Translations under genes and position numbers: made by a program
Shown: piece by piece, positions 7,621 to 16,683 of the stretch
Layout: each line of letters starts with the position of its first letter
Numbering within the stretch: position 1 is the stretch's first letter
The notes under the pieces: generated by a model
Told to the model about the DNA's origin: nothing
Seen by the model: only the letters and a program-made list of their open reading frames with translations
Database searches by the model: none
Assembly: GCA_029846755.1 (NCBI GenBank)
Contig: JARWBI010000019.1
Coordinates: 1-36,859 of the forward strand
DNA length: 36,859 nt
Source of the DNA: Falsirhodobacter flavus
Lineage (GTDB): Bacteria > Pseudomonadota > Alphaproteobacteria > Rhodobacterales > Rhodobacteraceae
Reading direction: 5' to 3'

Positions 7621-8625
7621 TTACCCGGCGGGTGCGCCAGCCAATGCCACGGCCAATTCCCTGACCATGTCGCGCAGGCGAGGGGGTTCCAGCACCTCGA
7701 CCTCACCGGCCCATCTTGCCAGATGCCATGTCATCTCCTGCAAGCCGCCCGCGCGGAAGCGCAGGGTCAGGGTGCCGTCGGGGTTTTCCTCGAACGTCTG
7801 GGTCGGGTGGAAGCGGTATTGGCGGGCGTCTTTTGCGACGCCCGCCGAGAAGCGCCAAACGATATCCTCGGGCGGCTCCTGCCAGACGCCGAACGAGTTG
7901 TGGGCATAGGCCTGCAGGCTGAAGCCTGCGGGCGGGGTGAAGGGGGTGTCGGACAGTTCGACCTTTTCGAACCCTGCAAGGGCGAACAGGCGGATTGCAC
8001 CAGCATACTCGCTCCACGCGACCAGATACTGGCGGCCTTGGCCCAGCAGCATCCCGAGCGGGCCGAGGCGCACGTTCCATGTCAACTGGCCAGCTCGGGT
8101 GCGGTGTTCAACCGTAATCCACACGCCTGCGAGGATCGCGCGGCGTAGCTGGGCCATGTGGTTCTTGTCCAGTTCCTCGTGTGGGCCGGGGCGCAGGGCG
8201 ACGCCGTCGGCTTCCATAAGCACCTCGATGTCGGGGTCCAGCCGTTTGCGCAGCGGGCGTTCCACGGCGCCCACCACCCGGTCGGACAGCATCTCCAGCA
8301 TCTCGGCGGTTCCGGCGTCGCCTTCGCGGCGCAGGACTTCGGCGGCGCGGTGCAGGGCGCTGATCTCCTCCGCGCGGATGGCGGAGAGGCGACCGAGCGC
8401 GCCGTGCGGCATCGTCAGATGCACGCGGCGGGTATCGGGGTCGGTCTTTTCCTCGATCTGGGGGAACGCGCGCAGCAGCGCCTCCTTCATCCGCTGGGCG
8501 GTGCGGTGGCCCTTGCCGGATTCCGCGGCGATGTCCTGAAGGGTGATGCCCTCGGCGCTGGCCTGCATCTTCACGGCCAGACGCATCAGCACATCCAGCT
8601 TTTCATAGCGCATTTCGTCAGACAT
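7621..8625 (-). CDS. WYL-domain transcriptional regulator
   Basis: 334 aa. The N-terminal 65 residues form a DeoR-like winged helix-turn-helix (KLDVLMRLAVKM, then ITLQDIAAESGKGHRTAQRMKEAL). From about residue 165 there is a WYL domain: LRRAILAGVWITVEHRTR, LGPLGMLLGQGRQYLVAW (Q replaces the W of the name-giving triad), and IRLFALAGFEKVELSDTPF. WYL proteins sense nucleic-acid or nucleotide ligands and commonly control phage-defence operons such as CRISPR, BREX and CBASS. Its start overlaps the end of the AddA-like gene by eight bases, so it is the last gene of that operon and may autoregulate it from the promoter far upstream. Confidence 0.92.
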   Translation of the reverse strand: MSDEMRYEKLDVLMRLAVKMQASAEGITLQDIAAESGKGHRTAQRMKEALLRAFPQIEEKTDPDTRRVHLTMPHGALGRLSAIRAEEISALHRAAEVLRREGDAGTAEMLEMLSDRVVGAVERPLRKRLDPDIEVLMEADGVALRPGPHEELDKNHMAQLRRAILAGVWITVEHRTRAGQLTWNVRLGPLGMLLGQGRQYLVAWSEYAGAIRLFALAGFEKVELSDTPFTPPAGFSLQAYAHNSFGVWQEPPEDIVWRFSAGVAKDARQYRFHPTQTFEENPDGTLTLRFRAGGLQEMTWHLARWAGEVEVLEPPRLRDMVRELAVALAGAPAG

Positions 8626-11600
8626 CGGCCGTCTCCAGATCCAGCACCGACAAGGTGCCCATGTTCATCCAATGGATTGCCACCTTGCGGACCGGCTGGC
8701 CCATCACTAACGCGGCTGCGCGGGAATAGGCGGCGAGCTGCGGCCAGTATCCGGCGAATCCACCGCTGCCGGTCTTGTGATCGATGATGGCGATGCCGTC
8801 CGATCCCGCTGCCAGCAGGTCGATCACGCCGTTCAGCTGCGAGCCGTCAGGATTGTCGATCTGGACCGGAAGCTCGGCGTGGAGGGTGGGGAAGCCCTCG
8901 GCCTGCAACCATTCGCGCAGGGCGGTGGCCTGCGCGGCTATGGCGGCCAGCGTGGCGGCATCAAGGCCAGTGGCCGCATTCAGGCGGTGCGCCAGATCGG
9001 GGCGCATCGCCAACGTGCGGAAGGCCAGGTGCCAGGCGGTGCCTTTTTCGGTGGCCGCGGCAAAAGCCTCGTCCCCCATATGCGCGGGGCCGAGCGGCAG
9101 ATCGCGCGCTGGGCGGGGCAGGGGGGTGGCGCCTTGGGCCGAGGGGCGCTGCCGCCACTCGGTGTGCGGGGCGTGGGGCAAGGCGCGCGGGATGCCGAAG
9201 CGGAACGTGGGCAGCGGCGCGTCAGGCTCCGCGCCATCGCCCGGGGCCATCTGCACGCGCATAGGGAAGGTTTCACCCGCGATGGACAAGCTGCCCGCAT
9301 TAACCGTCAGGCCGGTTTCCGCGACCAGAAGGGCGGCGGCGGTCGGCGTTTCCTTTTCGAACGCATAGTCCGGCCATTCGAGGATCAGCCGGTCCCGCGC
9401 CCGTGTCAGCGCGACATAGAGGAGGTTGCGCGTTCCGGCCTCGGCGGCGGGGCGGCGGGCAAGGGTGAAGCGCTCCAGCCGTTCGGGAACGTCGAGGCGC
9501 GGGGTGTGAAGGATGCTGGCGCTGTCCAGAACGCGCGACAGGTCGGAAAAGTCGGTGAATTCGGCCGATGTGGTGCCGGGCCATTCGCCCACCTCGCGGT
9601 CGAGTTCGGCGACCACGGTGATCGGCCACTCGCGGCCTTTGGAGGCGTGCCATGTGACGATCTCGACCCCCAAAGCCGCGCCGGAGGAGGGGTCGGGGTG
9701 GCGGTCGTTGTTGGTTTGCGCGGCCAGCCAGCCTAGGAACACTTTCGGTGAATTGCCGTGGAAACCGGCGGCAGCCTTGGTGTCGGTATGGGCGGCGTCG
9801 AACTCGGACGCCTCATGTTCCAGCCGCAGCAGGTCGGCGCGGGCTTGGGCGGCGTCGGGCAGGTGGTCTGCCCAGTCGCGGATGCCGGAAGCCGCCAGCG
9901 CCGCAGGCACCAGCACCGCCATCGGCGCAGTATGGGCGAGCGGCGCAAGGGCGAGGATCGGGCGCAGCTCGGGGCGGTCCAGCAGCGCGCCGTCGGTCAG
10001 ATCCCTTAGCGCCGTCGCCAGATCGAGCGCGGCGGGGCCGAGCGTCAGCAGGCACAGCGCGGCGTGGCTGTCGGCAGGATCGGCGGCAAGCGCGATGGCG
10101 TGGCGGGCGCAGGCGACGGCGCGGCTGTCGTGCCACCCTTCCGTGCTGATGCGGACGGGGATGCCGAAGGCGGTCAGCGTTTCGGCATATTTCGCGGCGA
10201 CGGAATGGCGGCCGACCAGCACAGCGATATCGGACGGATGGGCGGGGCGCAATTCGCCTGTGTGGCGGTCGGTGATCTGGTCGCCGTCAGTCAGGATCGA
10301 GCGGATGCGGGTGGCGGTATAGACTTCGGGGCGCGGCTTTTTGGCGCGGCGGCCGTCGGGCGTGCGGATCATCTCGAGGAAGGGCTGGCCCGTTTCGTCC
10401 CGCGTGGGGGCAAGTCGCGTGTAATGCGGGAACAGCCCCGCGCCGATGTGGTTCACCAGCGCCATGATGCGCGGATCGCTGCGCCAGTTCTGCGGCAGCG
10501 GGTCCACATTGGCGGGAAATGCCTCGACCAGCGCCTCGGTCAGGCGGGGGTCGGCGCCGTTGAAGCCCATGATGGACTGCTTGACATCGCCGACCAGCAG
10601 CGTGCGTTTCGCCTGTTCTGCCAGACGCCACAGCAGCGCGAACATGACGGGGTTGGTGTCCTGGAATTCGTCCACGATCACGCAATCGACCTCGGCCAGC
10701 AGGGCGTCCAGCACCTGCGGGTTGGTGCGCAGCAGGCGTTCCGTGTCGGCCACCATGTCGGCGAAGTCGATCACGCCAAGGCTGCGTTTGCGCGCGGCGT
10801 AATCGGACATGATCGCCTGCGCGCCCGACAGAAGGCAGCGCAGGTGCAGCAGCGCATCGTCGCGCGGGCCGGGGTGGTCGATGATACGCGCGGCGGCCTG
10901 CATGACGGCTTCGGCATGGGCGTCGTAACCCTCGGGGGTGGGGGCGCCGCGTTTGGACAGGCGCATCTCGCGCAGTTTGCCCCAGAGCTTCCAGTCGTGG
11001 CCAAGGCGGCCCGAAGCGCGAAGGTTCGCCAGATCCTTGCGAAAGCTGTCCTTGGCACTGGCGCTGGTGGCGCTGGCGACCGCGCCATCAGGGAACATGG
11101 CCAGCATCGCGGCGCAGGCTTCTTGCAGCGCGGCCACCAGCGGAGCGCCGTCGGGCAGGGTTTCGCCATAGACGGCGTGCAGGCGGGCGCAGGCGGCATC
11201 GACCAGCGCCGGATCGGTGCCCGCATCGCCAAGGCCGCGCAACAGGTCGATCACCTGAAGCACCTTGCCGCGGAACGTGTCCTCGATTGTCGTGTCGCTG
11301 GCGTAATTGGCGGCATAGCCGAAGCGTTCGGGGTCGCGCATCACGGGGGTCAGCACCTCGCACTGCGCCAGCGCCTGACGGATCAGCAGGTCACGCTCGG
11401 CATCCGACAGGTGGCGCGGCTGCGGCGAGGCGCCTGCCGCGAAGGCGTGTTCGGTCAACACCCGCAGGCCAAGGCCGTGGATGGTCGAGACATAGGCCCG
11501 TTCCACCCCAAGCGCCGCGTCGATCATGCCCGCGTCCAAGAGGCTGGCGCGGATGCGTTCGCGCAACTCGCCCGCTGCGGCTTCGGTGAAGGTGACGGCA

Positions 11601-11710
11601 AGGATGCGGTCCGGGCGCACGTCGCCCGCCTGCACCCATTTCGTCAGCACTGTCTTGATGCGGTGCGTCTTGCCCGCGCCTGCGCCGGCGGGAACGATGG
11701 TCAGGCTCAT
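8618..11710 (-). CDS. AddA-like UvrD/Rep helicase with C-terminal PD-(D/E)XK nuclease
   Basis: 1030 aa from the ATG at 11710, which overlaps the stop of the upstream gene (ATGA); the open frame runs further upstream only as a shadow. Superfamily 1A helicase motifs are complete: P-loop AGAGAGKT with K14, VTFTEAAAGELRERI, D347-E348 in VIVDEFQDTN, LLVGDVKQSIMGFNGADP, NWRSDPRIM, TWHASKGREWP, and LLYVALTRARDRL. The C-terminus has a RecB-type nuclease: NGVIDLL, IIDHKTG with D977 and K979, and PQLAAY. This is the AddA architecture, slightly shorter than housekeeping AddA (about 1100-1200 aa). Paired with an AddB-like protein it should unwind and cut linear double-stranded DNA. The unusual partner genes suggest a defence-specialised relative rather than the chromosomal recombination enzyme. 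Confidence 0.93.
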   Translation of the reverse strand: MSLTIVPAGAGAGKTHRIKTVLTKWVQAGDVRPDRILAVTFTEAAAGELRERIRASLLDAGMIDAALGVERAYVSTIHGLGLRVLTEHAFAAGASPQPRHLSDAERDLLIRQALAQCEVLTPVMRDPERFGYAANYASDTTIEDTFRGKVLQVIDLLRGLGDAGTDPALVDAACARLHAVYGETLPDGAPLVAALQEACAAMLAMFPDGAVASATSASAKDSFRKDLANLRASGRLGHDWKLWGKLREMRLSKRGAPTPEGYDAHAEAVMQAAARIIDHPGPRDDALLHLRCLLSGAQAIMSDYAARKRSLGVIDFADMVADTERLLRTNPQVLDALLAEVDCVIVDEFQDTNPVMFALLWRLAEQAKRTLLVGDVKQSIMGFNGADPRLTEALVEAFPANVDPLPQNWRSDPRIMALVNHIGAGLFPHYTRLAPTRDETGQPFLEMIRTPDGRRAKKPRPEVYTATRIRSILTDGDQITDRHTGELRPAHPSDIAVLVGRHSVAAKYAETLTAFGIPVRISTEGWHDSRAVACARHAIALAADPADSHAALCLLTLGPAALDLATALRDLTDGALLDRPELRPILALAPLAHTAPMAVLVPAALAASGIRDWADHLPDAAQARADLLRLEHEASEFDAAHTDTKAAAGFHGNSPKVFLGWLAAQTNNDRHPDPSSGAALGVEIVTWHASKGREWPITVVAELDREVGEWPGTTSAEFTDFSDLSRVLDSASILHTPRLDVPERLERFTLARRPAAEAGTRNLLYVALTRARDRLILEWPDYAFEKETPTAAALLVAETGLTVNAGSLSIAGETFPMRVQMAPGDGAEPDAPLPTFRFGIPRALPHAPHTEWRQRPSAQGATPLPRPARDLPLGPAHMGDEAFAAATEKGTAWHLAFRTLAMRPDLAHRLNAATGLDAATLAAIAAQATALREWLQAEGFPTLHAELPVQIDNPDGSQLNGVIDLLAAGSDGIAIIDHKTGSGGFAGYWPQLAAYSRAAALVMGQPVRKVAIHWMNMGTLSVLDLETADV

Positions 11711-14148
11711 TCGGCGTCTCCATATCGGAAGGCGGCGGCAAGGGCGTTGCCCTCCAGCGCATAGGCGGTCAGCTTGGCGGTCTTCTTGAACGTCTTTTCG
11801 TCGTCGGGGTGGTTCAGGCGGATGGTGCCCGCGCCCACCTCGGCCAGACGGGTGCGCAGAAGGTCCAGCGCCTGGGCCGAGATGTCGCCCGCGACCGCCT
11901 CCATCCGCGTCGTAGCGCCGTCGAGGCCGTGGTGTAGAACGCCGCTGTCGCGCAGAAGGTGATAGGCGACGCCCGCTTTGCCCTCGGGCATTTCGCCATC
12001 GATCGGGCGGGCCAGCATGTCGCGGTAAAGGCCCAGTTGCAGATCCCAGCCCGCCTCCATCCGGTCGCGCCGGCTGCGCGTGGCCGAGGATTTGTGATCC
12101 ACGATCAAAAGCTGCCCATCCGCCAGCCGCAGGATGCAGTCGGCATAGCCGCGGATGATGATGCCGTGCGCCTCGCCATGCAAACGGACCTCGGTGGCGA
12201 CGACCTCGGCCCCTTCGGTGTGCAGCAGCGCGTGCCATGCGGTTGCGGCGCGCAGGGCCTCGCGATGCAGCGTCTCGCGCTCCAACGCCCATGCGGGGGC
12301 GAGCATGTAGGGCGCATGGTCGCGGATCGCTTGCTGCAGGTGTTCGGTCACGCCCGCCGCAATGGTGTCCGCCGCGCAAAGGGGGCCTGCGGGGAACAGG
12401 TGTTCCAGCACCTGGTGATAGATGCGGCCGGTCGTCATGATGTCTGGGGCATCGGGTTGCCAAAGGCTGACCTCGGCCCCTGCTTCGGCCATCAGCCATG
12501 CAAGCGGGCTGACCAGCAGGTTTTCGAGACGGCTGGGAGATTGCGGGATGGCGACGCCGGCTTCGTCCATCCGTAGGCGCAGAAGGTCTTGGCCAAGGTG
12601 GATCATACCGCCGTCGGGGATCGCGATGTCTGTGGGACGGGGGATGACGTGGTGTGCGGCGCAGGGCCATTTCGCGGTGGCGTGCAGGTCGATCACATCC
12701 GCTGCGACCGTCCGCCCGACCAGCGCAAGGCCGGTGGACGGGTGCAGCCGCACCCCGTCGCCTCCGCGCATCGGTTGCAGGAAGGTGATGGTTTCCGAAG
12801 CGCTGGCGATCTGGCGTTGGAACAGGTCCAGCGAACGTGCCAGATGCGCGGCGCGGCCCGGCATGGCGATGCCGGTGGCGTCTGCGATGGCGGCAAGCTC
12901 GCTGTCGAGGAAGAATGGATCGTTCGGCGCGGGCGCGGGATAGGCGCCCGCCGTGAACCCCGCGACGATCAGGTGTTTCGCGGGGCGCCACGGAAGGTCG
13001 GCGGTCAGAGAAACGCCCTCGACATGGCGTAGCGGGTCGGCCCGTGTCGCGGGCCCCGGTCGGGCGGCGCGGATCAGCGCGTCCCAGTCCAGTGGGTCCG
13101 CTATAGGCAGGGCGTAGATGCGGGCGCGCAAGGCGGGCGCGGCCTCGGCCAGCAATTCCAGCTTGAAGCGCAACTGTTTGGCTGTGGTCGCGCCGGTGTG
13201 CAGCGCCTCGTAAAGCCGCGCCGCCTTGTCGGTCAGCGTGTCCTTGGCGCGGCGGCGTTTGCCGCCCATCACCTCGGCAGCCATGCGGGTGCCGATATCG
13301 GCGGGCCACGGCATCAGCGCTGAGGTGTAGAGACTGGCCCGTGCCATCATCGGCGTCAGCGGCCCCAGCGTTTGCAGCGCGTGCATCAGCGTTTCGCCCG
13401 CGATGTCGCGGGTGTCGGGTGCGGCAAGACCGGTCAGCGGGACGCCGACGGCGGCGAAGGCGCGGGCCATGTGGGTGGTCTCGGGCGAGATTACGGCGAT
13501 GTCCTGCGGGGCCGCACCGGCCGCGATCAGCGCCTGAGCGCGGGCTGCGGCGAAGTCGGCCTGTTGTGCGGTGTCGCGCAGGCCATAGAAGGCGAGGCTG
13601 CCGTCATTGGGCAGACGCTCCACATCCGCCGCCAGCATGTTGCGTTGCAGGTGGCCGAGGCTGCCCTGCGCGAAGGGCGCCGGATCGAAAGGCAAGGCAC
13701 CGTGATGCGCGATCAGCCGCGCTCGCAACGCCCGATGCGCGGGGCTGGCATGAGGGTCGGGCGCGTCGATGATCGGCAGCGGCTCGAGGAAGTCTGCCGT
13801 TTCCAGCACATGGCGGATGGGGTGCAGATCCTCGGGCAGGGCATCGCCGCAGGATTGCCAGAGGCGGATCAGTGCCTCCAGATGATCCTGCGCACGGCTG
13901 GGTGCAAGGCGCGACAGGTCGATGTCGGGGCGCAGTGTCGGCACGGATTCGATCAGCCGCCGCAGCGCGCGTTCCACCGCCAGCGTGGTTTCCAGCGGCG
14001 CGGCCTGCAGGCTGGCCGACCAAGGCGCGTCGAACGCCGCCGGATCTGGCGCGAAGGGCAGGGGGCGGGGGGCGAGGTAAACCTCGGCCAGGAGCGCGGG
14101 GGTGACGAGGCGGATCGCGCCGGTGACGGGGTGGCGGGTCTGGAGCAT
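11707..14148 (-). CDS. AddB-like PD-(D/E)XK nuclease subunit, reduced
   Basis: 813 aa, shorter than usual AddB (about 1000-1150 aa). Its ATG overlaps the preceding stop by one base (TGATG) and its own stop overlaps the AddA-like start. The C-terminal nuclease is clear: IRGYADCILRL, LLIVDHKSS with D684 and K686, and QLGLYRDML. The central part has AddB-like inactive-helicase features such as LIVAGFTAGAYPAP. No P-loop is visible at the N-terminus. The first Fe-S cysteine expected in a motif like S-x-x-R-L-E-x-L-L-x-CP is a serine (SRLENLLVSPLAWLM), and no C-terminal cysteine cluster follows, so the usual 4Fe-4S staple appears lost. It probably forms a heterodimer with the AddA-like protein. Confidence 0.85.
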   Translation of the reverse strand: MLQTRHPVTGAIRLVTPALLAEVYLAPRPLPFAPDPAAFDAPWSASLQAAPLETTLAVERALRRLIESVPTLRPDIDLSRLAPSRAQDHLEALIRLWQSCGDALPEDLHPIRHVLETADFLEPLPIIDAPDPHASPAHRALRARLIAHHGALPFDPAPFAQGSLGHLQRNMLAADVERLPNDGSLAFYGLRDTAQQADFAAARAQALIAAGAAPQDIAVISPETTHMARAFAAVGVPLTGLAAPDTRDIAGETLMHALQTLGPLTPMMARASLYTSALMPWPADIGTRMAAEVMGGKRRRAKDTLTDKAARLYEALHTGATTAKQLRFKLELLAEAAPALRARIYALPIADPLDWDALIRAARPGPATRADPLRHVEGVSLTADLPWRPAKHLIVAGFTAGAYPAPAPNDPFFLDSELAAIADATGIAMPGRAAHLARSLDLFQRQIASASETITFLQPMRGGDGVRLHPSTGLALVGRTVAADVIDLHATAKWPCAAHHVIPRPTDIAIPDGGMIHLGQDLLRLRMDEAGVAIPQSPSRLENLLVSPLAWLMAEAGAEVSLWQPDAPDIMTTGRIYHQVLEHLFPAGPLCAADTIAAGVTEHLQQAIRDHAPYMLAPAWALERETLHREALRAATAWHALLHTEGAEVVATEVRLHGEAHGIIIRGYADCILRLADGQLLIVDHKSSATRSRRDRMEAGWDLQLGLYRDMLARPIDGEMPEGKAGVAYHLLRDSGVLHHGLDGATTRMEAVAGDISAQALDLLRTRLAEVGAGTIRLNHPDDEKTFKKTAKLTAYALEGNALAAAFRYGDAE

Positions 14149-14894
14149 CAGATGACCTCTTGCAGGGTGATGCCCTCGAACGGGGCGGCGGGGCGTTCGC
14201 CAGCGCAGCTTTCGGCAAGCCAGCCGTCGGCAAGGATTTCGGTGAAGTTGCGATAAGGGGTGCCGCTGCCGCGCGGTTCATCGAAAAACCCCTTGCGCGC
14301 GGTTATCGCCAGCGGGGTGTCAAAGCCGTGTTGCTCGCCGTAGCCGTGCAGCAAAGCCGCGCGCCCGTCGCCATGCCTGATTTCCAGAAGCGAGAAATCG
14401 TCCCGCAGCATGTCCGTCATCGCCATCCGCGTCAGTGCGCGGGCAAGGATTTCGCGCGGCGACCCGGCGCCTGCAAGTTCGGCGGCATAAAGGAAAAGTT
14501 CGTTGCTTGGCAGCCAGCCGAAAGGCGGGTGTTTGCCCCAGTTCACAAGGATGCGGTGACGTGTCCAGCGCGGGTCCGGCGTGCCGGTGAAACGGGCCGA
14601 CCCGCCTGCGACCGTCAGCCACGGGCAATCGGTGGCGAAGGGCGGTTGGAGAAAGACCATGTCTGCCTCGATTCGCTGGCCGACCTTACGGGCAAGGCGC
14701 AGGCCTGCGGCCTCCAGCTTCTGGATGATCCGCGCAAGTTCCGCATCGTCGCGGGCGTCTATGTGGAACAGCGTGGCGTCGCGGTCATCGTCCCGTTCCC
14801 AATAATCGCGCGTGAACTGCTCCCACCCGCCGGGATAGCGGTCGTGCAGACGGTCGATGCGCAGAACAAGGCAAAGCGGCGAAAGGGGAATCAT
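14148..14894 (-). CDS. Uncharacterised protein, first gene of the AddB/AddA/WYL run
   Basis: 248 aa. GGAGA about five bases before the ATG at 14894 supports the start. I do not recognise a family. No signal peptide or membrane helix is seen; the protein is cytosolic, fairly acidic and rich in aromatic residues and short charged patches (RDYWERDDDRDATLFHID, then HGDGRAALLHGYGEQHGFD). Sequence such as TAVAGGSARFTG-like strands and NWGKHPPFGW suggest an alpha/beta fold, without an obvious active site. Stop and next start share one base, so it is coupled to the AddB-like protein and may be a third subunit or a target-recognition factor. That role rests only on gene order. Confidence 0.7.
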   Translation of the reverse strand: MIPLSPLCLVLRIDRLHDRYPGGWEQFTRDYWERDDDRDATLFHIDARDDAELARIIQKLEAAGLRLARKVGQRIEADMVFLQPPFATDCPWLTVAGGSARFTGTPDPRWTRHRILVNWGKHPPFGWLPSNELFLYAAELAGAGSPREILARALTRMAMTDMLRDDFSLLEIRHGDGRAALLHGYGEQHGFDTPLAITARKGFFDEPRGSGTPYRNFTEILADGWLAESCAGERPAAPFEGITLQEVI

Positions 14895-14948
14895 GACGTC
14901 TCCGATAGCTGGTGCCGCGACTGTCCTGTTGGAGAGTGACAGAAACGG

Positions 14949-15929
14949 TCATGCCGGGACAAATGTCAACGGTCGGGTATGCTCGTTATGCATTGCATGA
15001 AGATAGGCGAGGCCGTCTGCATTCTGCGCTAGAAGGCTGCGCGAGATGGAGCATTGGCCAGCCAGTGTCATCACGCTTCCGCGCAGCCCCTGCGCCAAAT
15101 GTGCCGTCTGCGACAGCGCCTGATCACGTGCGCCGCCGCCTCGCATGACAAGGCGGGACAGTGCGTCGGGGCTGACCGCCTCGGCCAAGGCCAGTTGGTC
15201 TTGTAGGAATCGAGATGCGTGGGCCTCGGCGGTGCGCAGGTCGTTCGTGGCAAAGAGTGCCTGAAGGCTGGCGTCTTGGCACAGCCGGATCGCAGAGGCC
15301 AATGACCAGAGACGATCGATCTGCTCCGCAGGGAGGCTGTCCCTGCCGGTGACGTCCGCCTCGCGCCGGGAATGGGTCGCCAGCTGCTGCGAATGACGGT
15401 CCAACGGCAGTTGCAGCGACGTCGCCGCCTGCGAGGGATCGTTGCGCGTCGTCAAACTGTCCACATTCGCAAGGTCCGAGGACAGATGTGACAGGATCGT
15501 GCCGATCTCGTCCTCTCGCCGGTCGGTAGTGATCTTGCCGATGGCGCCAGAGACTTGGTCCAGACGCTTTTCGATGCCGTTCAGCTTGTGCGCCATGACA
15601 GCGAAACCGGCGACCGATACGCCGAGCCCCAGACCCGACAGAGCCAATGTGCCGAACTGCAGCCCCTGCATCAACACCATTCCCTCTTGCAAGGCGGCGA
15701 CGCCGCGGCGCAGCGTCTCGTTTTGGACGACCGGGATGGCGGTCAAGGGCGAGAACCCGTTCAGCGCGGTGCCCGCCACCGTCTCTAGCAGCTTGGGCAG
15801 CACGGCGGTTTGCTGGACATGACCGAGGATCTGCCCCGTCGCCGTGTCCTTGATAATCGCGCCGAACAGTTGCGCGCCGCCGCTGTCCATCGCGAAACGC
15901 AGCGCGGGCGGGATGTCATACAGCAGCAT
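14949..15929 (-). CDS. Uncharacterised membrane protein with coiled-coil segment
   Basis: 326 aa. The ATG at 15929 is preferred over the first possible start (15959) because GGAAAG stands six bases upstream. A Gly-rich hydrophobic segment around residues 85-118 (FGTLALSGLGLGVSVAGFAVMAH) is followed by a heptad-like stretch (KLNGIEKRLDQVSGAIGKI) that predicts a coiled coil. The C-terminal half is helical and hydrophilic. No family recognised. It lies 54 bp upstream of the 14894 gene on the same strand and just downstream of another membrane gene, so it may belong to the same transcript as the AddB/AddA/WYL genes. The hydrophobic-plus-coiled-coil layout resembles the coiled-coil membrane protein at 18841-19731, but I see no clear sequence similarity. 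Confidence 0.75.
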   Translation of the reverse strand: MLLYDIPPALRFAMDSGGAQLFGAIIKDTATGQILGHVQQTAVLPKLLETVAGTALNGFSPLTAIPVVQNETLRRGVAALQEGMVLMQGLQFGTLALSGLGLGVSVAGFAVMAHKLNGIEKRLDQVSGAIGKITTDRREDEIGTILSHLSSDLANVDSLTTRNDPSQAATSLQLPLDRHSQQLATHSRREADVTGRDSLPAEQIDRLWSLASAIRLCQDASLQALFATNDLRTAEAHASRFLQDQLALAEAVSPDALSRLVMRGGGARDQALSQTAHLAQGLRGSVMTLAGQCSISRSLLAQNADGLAYLHAMHNEHTRPLTFVPA

Positions 15930-16523
15930 CGGCACTTTCCAACGAGGTTTTGCCTGCAAGCAGGACGGCTGCCTTGCGTGTCGTTCAAAAGACAGCGCTC
16001 GGCAGCGGCGATGCCGTCGCCGAAGATCACTGTGCGGGCGTGACGTTTCAGACGGTCCGCCAGATGGGTGCGGCTGCGACTGGCTGCATTACCGATGACG
16101 GATGTGCCGGTGAGCGACAGCCCCGCAATGACAGCGCCACCCGCCAGCAGAAGTGGTGTGCTGAGCGCCGTGCTGGTAACGACCAGAAACGACACCGATG
16201 TGATCGTCGCGTAAGACATAACCGCCGGAAGTGCCACGACAGAGGCCGCGATCAATCCCATGCCCGCCAGCGCAGGAAGGGCGGTCGCCGCGTGGCTGGC
16301 GATGCTGTCCTGCGGTGCTGCGGCGATGATCTCGGCAAGGCTGTGGTCGGCACGGGTCGCGGCGATACGGTTCTGTTCTTCGGCCCAAGGGGTGATCAGT
16401 GTGTGTGCCAAGGGTCGGGGATCGACATGCGCCTTCGAACTGCGCGGTGATCGAGAGGAGCTGCGTATCGCGCCAGTCCAGCCGGGCGATCTGGGTCTCA
16501 ATAGAGGCAAGGTCGAATGTCAT
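15785..16523 (-). pseudogene. Membrane protein gene interrupted by an apparent frameshift
   Basis: Two reading frames look like parts of one gene. From the ATG at 16523 a frame gives MTFDLASIETQIARLDWRDT and continues to about 16435 with good codon use, then turns into Arg/His-rich nonsense. In another frame, from about 16430, sense resumes (HVDPRPLAHTLITPWAEEQN) and continues through hydrophobic helices (ALPALAGMGLIAASVVALPA, then ITSVSFLVVTSTALSTPLLL and GGAVIAGLSLTG) to HLADRLKRHA and beyond. That second frame stays open to 15785, overlapping the downstream gene by 145 bases, so its true end is unclear. The joint lies near GAAGGCGCAT on the minus strand. It could be a real mutation, a sequencing error or, less likely, recoding. 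Confidence 0.6.
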
Positions 16524-16683
16524 CGGAGCACTTTGAAAATCACTTTGCGCGATATTCGCTTTGCGTCGGGTTAAGGCAAATGGTTTCGCTTGTGATGGCG
16601 CCATTTTCGGACATGGTGCGGAAATGCCACGCTTGCAGTATCTGCGCGGCGCGCCGATCTTCGGCGCAGCATCGGAGAAAAAG

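Noticed and set aside
10064-11764. A 566-aa plus-strand open frame opposite the AddA-like gene
   Set aside because: Typical antisense shadow of a GC-rich gene; composition biased to Gly/Arg/Ala/His and no recognisable domain.
8618-13309. A 1563-aa open frame on the minus strand
   Set aside because: Only the part from 11710 downwards is protein-like (AddA). The upstream third is an Arg/Pro/Gly-rich shadow of the AddB-like gene in another frame.
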